Below the pieces are notes generated by a model. The model was not told the DNA's origin and did no database searches. It worked only from the letters and a program-made list of their open reading frames with translations. From contig JACJZN010000008.1 of the NCBI GenBank assembly GCA_020635565.1, forward strand, positions 310,001 through 374,000: 64,000 nt of DNA, read 5' to 3'. Both the position numbers and the translations under genes were made by a program. Every line of letters begins with the position of its first letter. The first letter of the stretch is position 1. This document shows positions 34,177 to 42,371 of the stretch, one piece after another. The DNA is from Flavobacteriales bacterium. Lineage in GTDB: Bacteria > Bacteroidota > Bacteroidia > Flavobacteriales_D > Parvicellaceae.

Positions 34177-35685
34177 CTATTCATAATGAAATGAATAGAT
34201 ATTGCATATACCAAGATCGGAACGATTATAGTGTTGACGTGAGAAGTGTTCAATCTCAAGATTAAGATCTGGAGGTGTTACGATATGGGTTAAGCCTTTG
34301 TTTAGATAGTGGTTGAGCGTATCATCCGTAAAATAGATTCTATCCGGAAGTGTCCATCCTTTTCTGTCTAGAATGAGTAGACTACCATTTTTGGAAAGGT
34401 CTTCTATCACCAGAACTTTACTTTTTTGAGGAATTAATGATATTTCAAAATCATTTTGCTCTAAAGAAATACTAAACGATGAAATGTGATCGATTCGTTG
34501 ATCGAAACGAAGGTTCACCTTTTCTCTAGAATAATTAATGCCAATAAGTATAATAATAATAAAAGTACCCTGCATGCACCAATTGACGTATTTATTCGAT
34601 GAGGTCTTGATGATAGCGTAAATTCCACCTCCTAAGATGACCGTAATAACCGGGATTAATGTTAAAAAATAATAGTCATGGTCCTTGAATTGCGAAAAGA
34701 AAAGCAAGAAATAGCAGACGGCTCCCATCAGCATCAAAACAATTAATGAAATTATGTTCTTTATTTTTCGAAGAAGAATAAAGTTCAATACTAAAAGTAC
34801 TGCGATAATATGTTGCGAAGAGTGCGCAAAATAGTCATTCCACCAGAAATTGAATATATGATCCCATGTTTTAGTTACCTCTGAATCTGGCATTCCCCAG
34901 ATAGGTCTTGCTCCTGTAGTAAAGTATTCCGTTTCAAAGTAGTGATTGTAGAAAACAACATAGATATTCCATCCGCCAACGACAGTGATACTTATCAGAA
35001 ACATGATGATCAAACTTTTGATCTCCTGATATTTAATTCCTTTGAAATGTTTAAAGATAAAATAGCAGACTATTGCGATCGGAGATATTAAATAGGTGAC
35101 TTTAATCAATCCGGCAAGCGTAAAAAAAAGAAAAGGTTTCCACCATCCTTCCTGCTTCTCGAAATAGACGTTATAGAAGATGTTCCAACCTACGAAGGTA
35201 AACCCTAGAGCGGCAGCATCTGGTAGATAGTTAAAGGCGTAATAATTAAAAACCGTTGATGTAAATAAAAAGAAAGGGGGGAGGAATGCCGTCAATTTAT
35301 TCTCAAAGGTCTTTTCTCCCAACTTAAATAAATTGAAAAGACCAACTGTTATGATGAGAAAATTAACCAGTCTGAGAAAGAAATAGTGCTTTCCGAATCC
35401 TGAATATAAAAATGATATCAGATAGTAAATTAGGGGAAATTCACATGCCGCATTTCCGTCTTCGCTGTCTAGATTCAGTGTTCCTGGCTTAAAGAAATTA
35501 TGCCCATTTCCCGCGTAATGATCTATAAAGGCTAAACTGTCCGTTTGTCTTATGTAGTGTATACCTCCAGGTCCATCAAAAAGGTGGTTGAAATATCCAA
35601 GAATGAAGAACAAGGCAAAGATTACGGAGAAAAAGGTGATCTCAGCCAAGTATTTTTTTAAAAATGATTTATTTTCTATTTGCAT
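34177..35685 (-). CDS. GT-C (family 39-like) glycosyltransferase, membrane
   Basis: A 502-residue polytopic protein with about 10-11 hydrophobic helices. After TM1 an extracytoplasmic loop holds GGIHYIRQTDSLAFIDHY, with an acidic residue in the position of the catalytic Asp of GT-C enzymes. The C-terminal soluble part (about 410-502) is mixed alpha/beta. Such enzymes transfer sugars from polyprenyl-phosphate donors to lipids or proteins on the periplasmic side. The acceptor is unknown. The start overlaps the sigma-54 regulator gene by 17 nt, so it is the last gene of that unit. Confidence 0.8.
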   Translation of the reverse strand: MQIENKSFLKKYLAEITFFSVIFALFFILGYFNHLFDGPGGIHYIRQTDSLAFIDHYAGNGHNFFKPGTLNLDSEDGNAACEFPLIYYLISFLYSGFGKHYFFLRLVNFLIITVGLFNLFKLGEKTFENKLTAFLPPFFLFTSTVFNYYAFNYLPDAAALGFTFVGWNIFYNVYFEKQEGWWKPFLFFTLAGLIKVTYLISPIAIVCYFIFKHFKGIKYQEIKSLIIMFLISITVVGGWNIYVVFYNHYFETEYFTTGARPIWGMPDSEVTKTWDHIFNFWWNDYFAHSSQHIIAVLLVLNFILLRKIKNIISLIVLMLMGAVCYFLLFFSQFKDHDYYFLTLIPVITVILGGGIYAIIKTSSNKYVNWCMQGTFIIIILIGINYSREKVNLRFDQRIDHISSFSISLEQNDFEISLIPQKSKVLVIEDLSKNGSLLILDRKGWTLPDRIYFTDDTLNHYLNKGLTHIVTPPDLNLEIEHFSRQHYNRSDLGICNIYSFHYE

Positions 35686-36841
35686 AGAGCTCTACATCTG
35701 CTCCGGTGATCTTACTGTCACAAAGAATTACTAAACGTTCGATGATGTTTCTTAATTCTCGAATATTACCTGTCCAGTCTACTGCCTGTAAAGCTTTAAT
35801 TCCATCAGACGTGATTTCTTTAATTGGAACACCTTGATCTTCACAGATAATGTTCAGGAAATGATTGGAAAGCAAAGGAATGTCATCTTTTCTGTCGTTC
35901 AGAGGAGGTACATGGATAGGAATTACATTCAATCTATGATATAGATCCTCTCTGAAATTACCTTCAGCAATTTCCTTGGGTAGGTCTTTATTTGTAGCCG
36001 CAAAAACACGAACATTCACTTTGATCTCTTTATCACCACCCACTCTCGTAATCTTACTTTCTTGAAGAGCACGAAGTACTTTTGCTTGAGCAGAGGCAGA
36101 CATGTCTCCGATCTCGTCTAGAAAAAGGGAGCCGCCATCAGCCAATTCAAATTTTCCTTGGCGCATTTTGTGAGCAGAAGTAAAGGATCCTTTTTCGTGT
36201 CCAAAGAGTTCACTTTCAATTAGTTCAGAAGGAATTGCTGCACAGTTTACTTCGATAAAAGGCATTTTAGCTCTTTCACTTTGTTCGTGCAATTGACGTG
36301 CAACCAGTTCTTTTCCGGCACCATTTGGTCCGGTAATCAGAACTCTGGCATCAGTTGGAGCAACTTTGTTGATCATTTCTTTGATCTTATGAATTGGTTC
36401 TGATTCACCAATAATGTCTGTGATCTTGCCGTTGCTAACTTTACGTTTGAGAACTTTATTCTCCTTTACAATGTCCTTTCTTTCCAGCGCATTTCTTAAG
36501 GTTACCAAAGTTCGGTTAAGGTCTAGCGGCTTCTGAATAAAATCATAAGCACCCTTTTTTATCGCTTCGACTGCTGTTTCAATGTTTCCATGGCCTGAGA
36601 TCATGACAACAGGAACATCAATTCCCTTTTCAACCACTTCGGACAAAACTTCCAAACCATCTTTTTTGGGCATTTTGATATCACAAAGCACAAGGTCATA
36701 CTTCTCCTTGCTTATCATATGAAGACCAATCTCCCCATCCTCAGCAGTGTCCACATCAAAATCTTCGAATTCTAGAATTTCCTTTAGCGTACTTCTAATT
36801 GGACGCTCATCATCTATCACTAGTATTTTTGTCTTCGCCAT
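35669..36841 (-). CDS. NtrC-type response regulator lacking a DNA-binding domain
   Basis: A 390-residue protein with a receiver domain (1-120; phospho-acceptor Asp54, conserved Lys104 in IQKPLD) and a sigma-54 AAA+ domain (about 142-375). Walker A is GPNGAGKE (171-178), Walker B SLFLDE (238-243), and sensor II lies near WTGNIREL. The sigma-54-contacting loop, normally GAFTGA, reads GSFTSA (218-223). The protein ends about 15 residues after the AAA+ domain, with no Fis-type helix-turn-helix. It may act from solution on RpoN-holoenzyme. It is co-transcribed with the GT-C gene (17-nt overlap), and a -7 element lies at 36863. Confidence 0.9.
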   Translation of the reverse strand: MAKTKILVIDDERPIRSTLKEILEFEDFDVDTAEDGEIGLHMISKEKYDLVLCDIKMPKKDGLEVLSEVVEKGIDVPVVMISGHGNIETAVEAIKKGAYDFIQKPLDLNRTLVTLRNALERKDIVKENKVLKRKVSNGKITDIIGESEPIHKIKEMINKVAPTDARVLITGPNGAGKELVARQLHEQSERAKMPFIEVNCAAIPSELIESELFGHEKGSFTSAHKMRQGKFELADGGSLFLDEIGDMSASAQAKVLRALQESKITRVGGDKEIKVNVRVFAATNKDLPKEIAEGNFREDLYHRLNVIPIHVPPLNDRKDDIPLLSNHFLNIICEDQGVPIKEITSDGIKALQAVDWTGNIRELRNIIERLVILCDSKITGADVELYANRK

Positions 36842-36862
36842 AATCTTTCCGTTGTAGTGTTA

Positions 36863-36870
36863 CAAATTTA
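36863..36870 (-). promoter_or_regulatory. -7 element for the NtrC-type gene
   Basis: TAAATTTG on the minus strand, 21 nt before ATG 36841. It separates this unit from the acyltransferase gene upstream. Confidence 0.55.
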
Positions 36871-36909
36871 AAGATTTAGCTCAGATATCGTGCCTAAGGT
36901 TAGAAAAGG

Positions 36910-38706
36910 TTAATTCTTCTGCATATTTTGAATCCTTGCGATGATATTCTCATCGTTCATTTCTTTAGACAGCGCATAGACAGTGTCTACATCCACTTCT
37001 CTTAGGTCCAGCAAGATTAATCCATCTAGGCAGTTATTGAAGGCAGGATCTAGATTGAATCCGATGAACTTCGCATTTTGTTTCAAATATTTTTTCAAAA
37101 GAATTGGAATCTTGAAGTGATTGGGCTCCACATTTTCAATGATCTTATCTAATTTGTCCAGATCATTTGCATCCAGATCATTGATCTCAATATCTGAGTT
37201 TCTCATTCTATATCTAAACTTTCTTCTGGCTTTGATGTTCTTTGCCCAAAAATTATTGAAGTAGTTTCTTCTTATGTATTTAATGATCAAAGATTTGGAG
37301 ATCTTGCTATAATCGTTGCTGATTGAAACTGGCCCGACTAAATATCTGCAATGATCATTTTTCAACAGAAAGTACAGAATTCCTTTCCAAAGCATGAATA
37401 GACTTTGGGGGGTCTTTTGATAGGCTGGCTGGATAAATGATCTCCCCAATTCAACTGATTGAGATAAGACATCATTGAATTCTTCTTTCCATTTAAAAAG
37501 GGTACTCACGTAAAAGCCATGTTTTCCATATTGTTTGGAAATATCCCTTCCATCACCAATTCTGTAAGATCCTACGATTTGTTGCTCGTCCGCATCCCAA
37601 ATAAAAAGGTGGTGGTAATATAGATCGAATTCATCAATGTCTTTGGATTTTCCGGTACCCTCACCGATAGCTCTAAATGTATATTCTCGCAGTTTACCAA
37701 TCTCATCAATCAACAAGCCCATATCTTCAGCGCATGCACAATACAAATGATATTTTGTGCTCGTAAAAAGTAGGGATGATTTAGGAAGTTGCTTAACCAA
37801 TTCTGCTACTTTTTCTTGAGGAAGAAATGGTTCAATTGCTTCAAAATTAGTACTAATAGATGTTGGTTTTCTTTCGAATTTTAACTTGTAGAATTTTTGA
37901 TGATTGATACTTGCACCTAGGCAATACGTTCGAGTTCGTAGATATTTTGAGAATTTCTCTACATTGGTAAAAGCTTGCTGTTCCCTTTTTATGATCGGTT
38001 TTCCGATGATCACCTTAATTGTTTTGTTCTTTTTATTAGTCAATTCTGAAGGTAATTTGGCTGTTTGCAATAGTGGATGCAACATAGCTAGACTATAGAA
38101 TAATGGACTGTTTTGACCGTCAAAATAGATCGGAAGAACTGGCTTTTCAGCTTTGTGGATAATACGAATCAATGATTTATTCCAAGGTTTGTCGGTAATT
38201 TTTCGTTTGTCCGAATGCCAGGAAGATACTTCTCCTGCAGGGAAGAAACCTACTGGAATGTTTTCATTGATGAGTTCAATTGTTTTTCTGAGTCCTGAAA
38301 AATTTGGATCTTCCTGATTTTCAAATGGATTTACAGGAATGATCACTTCTTTCAATGGGTCGATCTTCAGGAGCATTTTGTTGGCCATTACCTTGAAATC
38401 TGGTCTTTTGGCTAGCATTATCTTTAGCAAGATAATGCCATCTAACCCTCCAAAAGGATGGTTAGCAATTGAAATAAAACCTCCCTCTGCAGGGATATTA
38501 TTGAGACTCTCTTCACTGATTTCCACATGAATGCCTAGTAGATCAAGCAAAGAGTCAATAAACTCTAAAGGATTAGATTTAGGCAATTGAGCATACATTT
38601 CATTGATAGCTCCTAACTTTAACGTTTTTTGAGTTAGTTTAGCGATCTTCTCTCGCTTTATTCCAGTAGCCTGTTTGATGTCTTCTATAGAAACTAATTC
38701 TTCCAT
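36910..38706 (-). CDS. OlsF-like bifunctional acyltransferase (aminolipid synthesis)
   Basis: A 598-residue fusion. The N-terminal half (about 40-290) is a PlsC-type O-acyltransferase with NHPFGGLDG (His83, Asp89), followed by GFFPAGEVSSW, the equivalent of the FPEG substrate motif. The C-terminal half (about 300-590) is a hemolysin/OlsB-type N-acyltransferase: YRIGDGRDISK, FYVSTLF and VELGRSFIQPAYQ. This architecture matches OlsF, which makes ornithine lipids from ornithine by two acylations; in Bacteroidota relatives may use glycine or serine. It follows the LpxH-like gene by 45 nt. Amino acid specificity is not readable. Confidence 0.82.
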   Translation of the reverse strand: MEELVSIEDIKQATGIKREKIAKLTQKTLKLGAINEMYAQLPKSNPLEFIDSLLDLLGIHVEISEESLNNIPAEGGFISIANHPFGGLDGIILLKIMLAKRPDFKVMANKMLLKIDPLKEVIIPVNPFENQEDPNFSGLRKTIELINENIPVGFFPAGEVSSWHSDKRKITDKPWNKSLIRIIHKAEKPVLPIYFDGQNSPLFYSLAMLHPLLQTAKLPSELTNKKNKTIKVIIGKPIIKREQQAFTNVEKFSKYLRTRTYCLGASINHQKFYKLKFERKPTSISTNFEAIEPFLPQEKVAELVKQLPKSSLLFTSTKYHLYCACAEDMGLLIDEIGKLREYTFRAIGEGTGKSKDIDEFDLYYHHLFIWDADEQQIVGSYRIGDGRDISKQYGKHGFYVSTLFKWKEEFNDVLSQSVELGRSFIQPAYQKTPQSLFMLWKGILYFLLKNDHCRYLVGPVSISNDYSKISKSLIIKYIRRNYFNNFWAKNIKARRKFRYRMRNSDIEINDLDANDLDKLDKIIENVEPNHFKIPILLKKYLKQNAKFIGFNLDPAFNNCLDGLILLDLREVDVDTVYALSKEMNDENIIARIQNMQKN

Positions 38707-38751
38707 AGTAGTAAGTTTAGATGATTAATAAAAGTCGAAAATGGGTATGCG

Positions 38752-39603
38752 TTAATTTGCTGAAATGGTCTCTTTTTCGATCCCCATTTCTACGAGTAGA
38801 TTCGCGAAAAGCATTTTAGCATTTTCATGGACAATAGGTTGTGCCATGGCATTCAGCTTCTTCTTGTGATCTTCGTATCTGAAGATGGTCCATTTTCCTT
38901 TTGTATATTCAAGTGAGGTAAGATTCTCTACCCAGTCTCCGCTGTTAAGGTATTTCACCTCACCATGATTGTTTTTGATCTTTCTCTTTTCAGGTTGATG
39001 AATGTGACCACAGATTACATAATCGTACCCTTTCTGAATAGCGATGTCTGCAGCGGTCTGTTCAAAATTGTTGATGAACTTCACCGCGCCTTTTACACTA
39101 TTTTTGATCTTTTTTGACAACGAGATTTTTCCTCGTCCCAGTTTTACCGAAAAGAAGTTGATGACAGAATTCAACATGATCAACACATCGTATCCTTTTC
39201 CTCCCAATTTGGCAAGCCACTTGGAATATTGCATGGTAACATCGAATACATCACCATGAAAGATCCATGCCTTTTCACCATTTTCAAGTGGAAGGACGAT
39301 TTTATTTAAAAGATGGAAGTTGTTGAATCTTACGCCAACGAATTTTCGCAACATCTCGTCATGATTCCCTGTGAGGTAGTAAATTTCTTTACCTTCATCT
39401 AGCCATCCCATTAGATGCTGGATCACAGCATTGTGTGACTTTGGCCAATATCTTTTATTAAATTGCCAAATATCTACAATGTCTCCATTAAGAATGACAG
39501 TTTTAGGGTCAATAGAACGAAGGTAGTTTAGTAATTCTTCCGCCTGACAACCGTACGTTCCAAGGTGAACGTCAGAAATGACTACGATGTCTAAATTTCT
39601 CAT
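38752..39603 (-). CDS. LpxH-like metallophosphoesterase
   Basis: A 283-residue cytoplasmic enzyme starting at ATG 39603 (the frame is open 14 codons further, but that part lacks conservation). Metal-binding motifs are in order: ISDVHLG (Asp and His), NGDIVD, LTGNHDEML, FHGDVFD and CGHIHQP. This is the UDP-2,3-diacylglucosamine pyrophosphatase family of lipid A synthesis; some Bacteroidota carry several paralogues, so a different phospholipid pyrophosphate substrate is possible. The next gene, 45 nt on, is the OlsF-like acyltransferase, consistent with an outer-membrane lipid unit. The 318 bases to the helicase gene hold its promoter and that gene's leader. Confidence 0.88.
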   Translation of the reverse strand: MRNLDIVVISDVHLGTYGCQAEELLNYLRSIDPKTVILNGDIVDIWQFNKRYWPKSHNAVIQHLMGWLDEGKEIYYLTGNHDEMLRKFVGVRFNNFHLLNKIVLPLENGEKAWIFHGDVFDVTMQYSKWLAKLGGKGYDVLIMLNSVINFFSVKLGRGKISLSKKIKNSVKGAVKFINNFEQTAADIAIQKGYDYVICGHIHQPEKRKIKNNHGEVKYLNSGDWVENLTSLEYTKGKWTIFRYEDHKKKLNAMAQPIVHENAKMLFANLLVEMGIEKETISAN

Positions 39604-39845
39604 TGTTAGTTTTTTACAAAGGTATTTTGTCAGAACAGGAACCACCTTTATTAAACTTTATATCTATGAGAAGGAAAAATGAACACAATTAATATTCAAT
39701 TAACTAAATGGGTTGAATTCAATGTTGGTTTTAACATCTACAAAACATTCGTTTAAAATTTTCATTACATGATTAATAAATAGTTGATTAAGAGGGTGTA
39801 TTATTAGCATTCGTCTAAAAAATAGGGTTGCTAAATATATTAGCT

Positions 39846-39853
39846 TACCTTTG
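39846..39853 (+). promoter_or_regulatory. -7 element for the DEAD-box helicase
   Basis: TACCTTTG; predicted transcript start near 39860, giving a leader of about 62 nt. Confidence 0.6.
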
Positions 39854-39870
39854 CCGCTTGAAAGGAGGAA

Positions 39871-39914
39871 ATTGTATAGGACAGGAGGTGCTATAGTTCC
39901 TCTGTAAATACAAT
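39871..39914 (+). promoter_or_regulatory. 5' leader hairpin of the helicase mRNA
   Basis: ATTGTAT (39871-39877) pairs with ATACAAT (39908-39914), and ACAGGAGG (39881-39888) pairs with CCTCTGT (39899-39905) with one bulged G, around a 10-nt loop. The hairpin ends 7 nt before the ATG and could control translation, for example by temperature. Confidence 0.65.
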
Positions 39915-39921
39915 TATATAG

Positions 39922-41781
39922 ATGAAATTCAGTGAAATGGGTCTAAGTGAAGAAATTCTTTCTGCACTTAGCGATTTAGGGTTCGAAAACCCAACTCCTA
40001 TTCAGGAGCAAGCAATTCCGCAACTTATTGAATCAGATCGAGATCTGGTAGGATTAGCACAAACAGGAACAGGTAAAACAGCTTCTTTTGGTCTTCCAAT
40101 GATCGAAAAAGTTGATTTTTCTTTAAGTCATGTTCAAGCCTTGGTGATTGCACCGACAAGAGAACTATGTGTACAGATATCCAAAGATCTTCAGGATTTT
40201 GCGAAGTATTACAAAAATGCAAAAGTTGCTACCATCTACGGTGGTGCAAGTATTGATAAACAAGCTCGAGATATTAAACGAGGTGCTCAGATCGTATCGG
40301 CTACTCCAGGAAGATTGATCGATATGATCAACAGAAGATTGGTAAATTTGAGTGAAGTGGAAATTGTGGTGCTGGATGAGGCAGATGAAATGTTGAACAT
40401 GGGATTCAAGGAGGACATAGACAGTATCCTTGATGGTACTCCAGAAGAGAAATCAGTTTGGTTGTTCTCAGCTACCATGCCTAAGGATGTAGCAAAGATC
40501 GCAAAGACTTACATGGTTGATCCGATCGAAATTACTGTAGGAAGTAAGAACTCAAGTAACGAGAATATAAAGCATGAATATTATTGTGTTCAAAACAGAA
40601 ACCGATATTATGCATTGAAAAGAGTATTGGATTACAATCCCAATATTTATGGTCTGATCTTTTGCAGAACGAAAAGAGAAACCCAGGAGGTTGCAGATAA
40701 TTTAATGAGAGATGGATACAATGCAGAACCTTTGCACGGGGATCTTTCTCAGATGCAACGTGATAAAGTAATGGAGAAATTCCGTGATAAGACACTTCAG
40801 ATCTTAGTTGCGACTGATGTCGCAGCAAGAGGAATTGATGTGGATGATATTACACACGTGATCAACTATAACCTTCCAGATGATGTTGAGAATTATACAC
40901 ATAGAAGTGGTCGTACTGCGAGAGCTGGAAAGCATGGAATTTCATTGGTTTTTGTTACGCCAAAGGAGATCTACAGAATCCGTCAGGTGGAGAAGATCAT
41001 TCAAAAGAAATTCTCATTGGAAGAGGTTCCTAGCGGAGAAGAAATTTGTAGAGAGCAATTGTTTTCTTTGGTAGATAATATAAAGAGATTAGAGATAAAA
41101 GAGGAGCAAATCGATGAGTATTTACCTACTATTATGGAATTGTTCGAAGACTATTCAAAGGAAGAACTTATCAAACGTTTCGTTGGAGCAGAATTCAATA
41201 AGTTCTTGGAATATTATGAACGTTCAGGTGATTTGAATGCAGATCCAAGAGGAGGAGACGATAGAGGAGGAAATGATAGTGAAGGTGGAAGAGACAGAGG
41301 TAGAAGAAGAGATAAAGGAGGAGACACTAATAAGGAGAGGTTCTTTGTGAACCTTGGACTATCGGCTGGCTTGAATAAAGGAGCTATTGTAAGATTAGTT
41401 TGTAATCAGACCGGAATATCATCTGCAGACATTGGAAGGATCGATCTGTTTAACGAATTCTCCTTCTTTGACGCGAACGTTGAACATACAGAACTGATCC
41501 TTAGCCAAGCATCGAGAATGGAGTATGATGGCAAGAGCATGAAGGTTGAAGTAGCTGGAGGCGGAAAAAGCGGTGGTAAAGGAAATGGTGGCGGCAACAA
41601 AGGTGGCGGTAGATCTAGAGATAGAAAACCAAAATCTGGAGATAGCCGAAAGTCCTCAGGTGGAGATAAGAAGTCTTTTGGCGGAGATAGAAGAAAATCT
41701 TCAGGAACTGAAAATAGAAAGTCTTCTGGTACAAGAAAGTCGGGAGGAGAAAGATCTGCAAGAAGAAAGGGACGTAGATAA
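39922..41781 (+). CDS. DEAD-box RNA helicase, DbpA-type C-terminal domain
   Basis: A 619-residue ATP-dependent RNA helicase. Motifs in order: Q motif GFENPTPIQEQAIP, AQTGTGKT, PTRELCVQ, DEAD, SAT, and HRSGRTARAG. A DbpA-like RNA-binding domain spans about 470-545 (RFFVNLGLSAGLNKGAIV, IGRIDLFNEFSFFDAN), flanked by a Gly/Arg-rich linker (about 435-465). The last ~65 residues are a low-complexity Gly/Lys/Ser/Arg tail. This matches DeaD/CsdA-type cold-shock helicases, which help ribosome assembly and mRNA decay. It is a single gene with a structured leader. Confidence 0.94.
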   Translation: MKFSEMGLSEEILSALSDLGFENPTPIQEQAIPQLIESDRDLVGLAQTGTGKTASFGLPMIEKVDFSLSHVQALVIAPTRELCVQISKDLQDFAKYYKNAKVATIYGGASIDKQARDIKRGAQIVSATPGRLIDMINRRLVNLSEVEIVVLDEADEMLNMGFKEDIDSILDGTPEEKSVWLFSATMPKDVAKIAKTYMVDPIEITVGSKNSSNENIKHEYYCVQNRNRYYALKRVLDYNPNIYGLIFCRTKRETQEVADNLMRDGYNAEPLHGDLSQMQRDKVMEKFRDKTLQILVATDVAARGIDVDDITHVINYNLPDDVENYTHRSGRTARAGKHGISLVFVTPKEIYRIRQVEKIIQKKFSLEEVPSGEEICREQLFSLVDNIKRLEIKEEQIDEYLPTIMELFEDYSKEELIKRFVGAEFNKFLEYYERSGDLNADPRGGDDRGGNDSEGGRDRGRRRDKGGDTNKERFFVNLGLSAGLNKGAIVRLVCNQTGISSADIGRIDLFNEFSFFDANVEHTELILSQASRMEYDGKSMKVEVAGGGKSGGKGNGGGNKGGGRSRDRKPKSGDSRKSSGGDKKSFGGDRRKSSGTENRKSSGTRKSGGERSARRKGRR

Positions 41782-41846
41782 TTTGAAATTTTCAAATTGA
41801 TTTTGTTCCATTTTATATCTTCGTAATTATACTGACTAAAAGCAAC

Positions 41847-42371
41847 ATGGAAGAGATTATTGATTTATTGAAATTTACGGTCCCATCTGTGATCGTGTTT
41901 GCTATCACGTATTACATGATGAAGACTTTTTTTGATCGTGAGAAGAAGTTAAAAGAAGAAGAGAATAAGGCTCTTTCTAGAAAGGACTATATTCCATTAA
42001 GAATTCAAGCCTACGAGCGAGCTGCCTTATATTTAGAACGTATTGATCCCAATAATATGATCATGCGAATTCATACTCCCGGGATGAGCGCTAATCGATT
42101 GCATGGTGAACTTCTTAAAGCTATTAGAGAAGAATATAACCATAATATGGTTCAACAGATCTATATGTCTCACAGAAGTTGGAGTCAATTGAAGCAGGCT
42201 AAGGAGGAAAGTATTAAGATTATTAATATGGCAGCTCAACAGATGAAGGATCATTCAACAGGAGTAGAGTTAAGTAATGCTATTTTTGAGATTGTAGCAA
42301 AATTGGAGAAACTCCCGTCTGAAATTGCACTTGAAAAAGTGAAGGCTGATTTTCAGAAAGGAATGGCTTAA
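41847..42371 (+). CDS. DUF7935-like membrane-anchored protein
   Basis: A 174-residue protein with one N-terminal transmembrane helix (about 9-26), a charged region (FFDREKKLKEEENKAL), then a conserved helical cytoplasmic part with LRIQAYERAALYLERI and RSWSQLKQAKEESIKIINMA. This is a family widely conserved in Bacteroidota (now DUF7935) with no known function. It lies 65 nt after the helicase and its 3' end overlaps the convergent GT-C gene by 4 nt. Confidence 0.85.
   Translation: MEEIIDLLKFTVPSVIVFAITYYMMKTFFDREKKLKEEENKALSRKDYIPLRIQAYERAALYLERIDPNNMIMRIHTPGMSANRLHGELLKAIREEYNHNMVQQIYMSHRSWSQLKQAKEESIKIINMAAQQMKDHSTGVELSNAIFEIVAKLEKLPSEIALEKVKADFQKGMA

Noticed and set aside
41780..41798. 19-base AT-rich inverted repeat AATTTGAAA-T-TTTCAAATT at the helicase stop
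   Set aside because: It is wholly AT-rich apart from two bases, has no T-run of note, and could easily arise by chance; a weak terminator or operator cannot be excluded.
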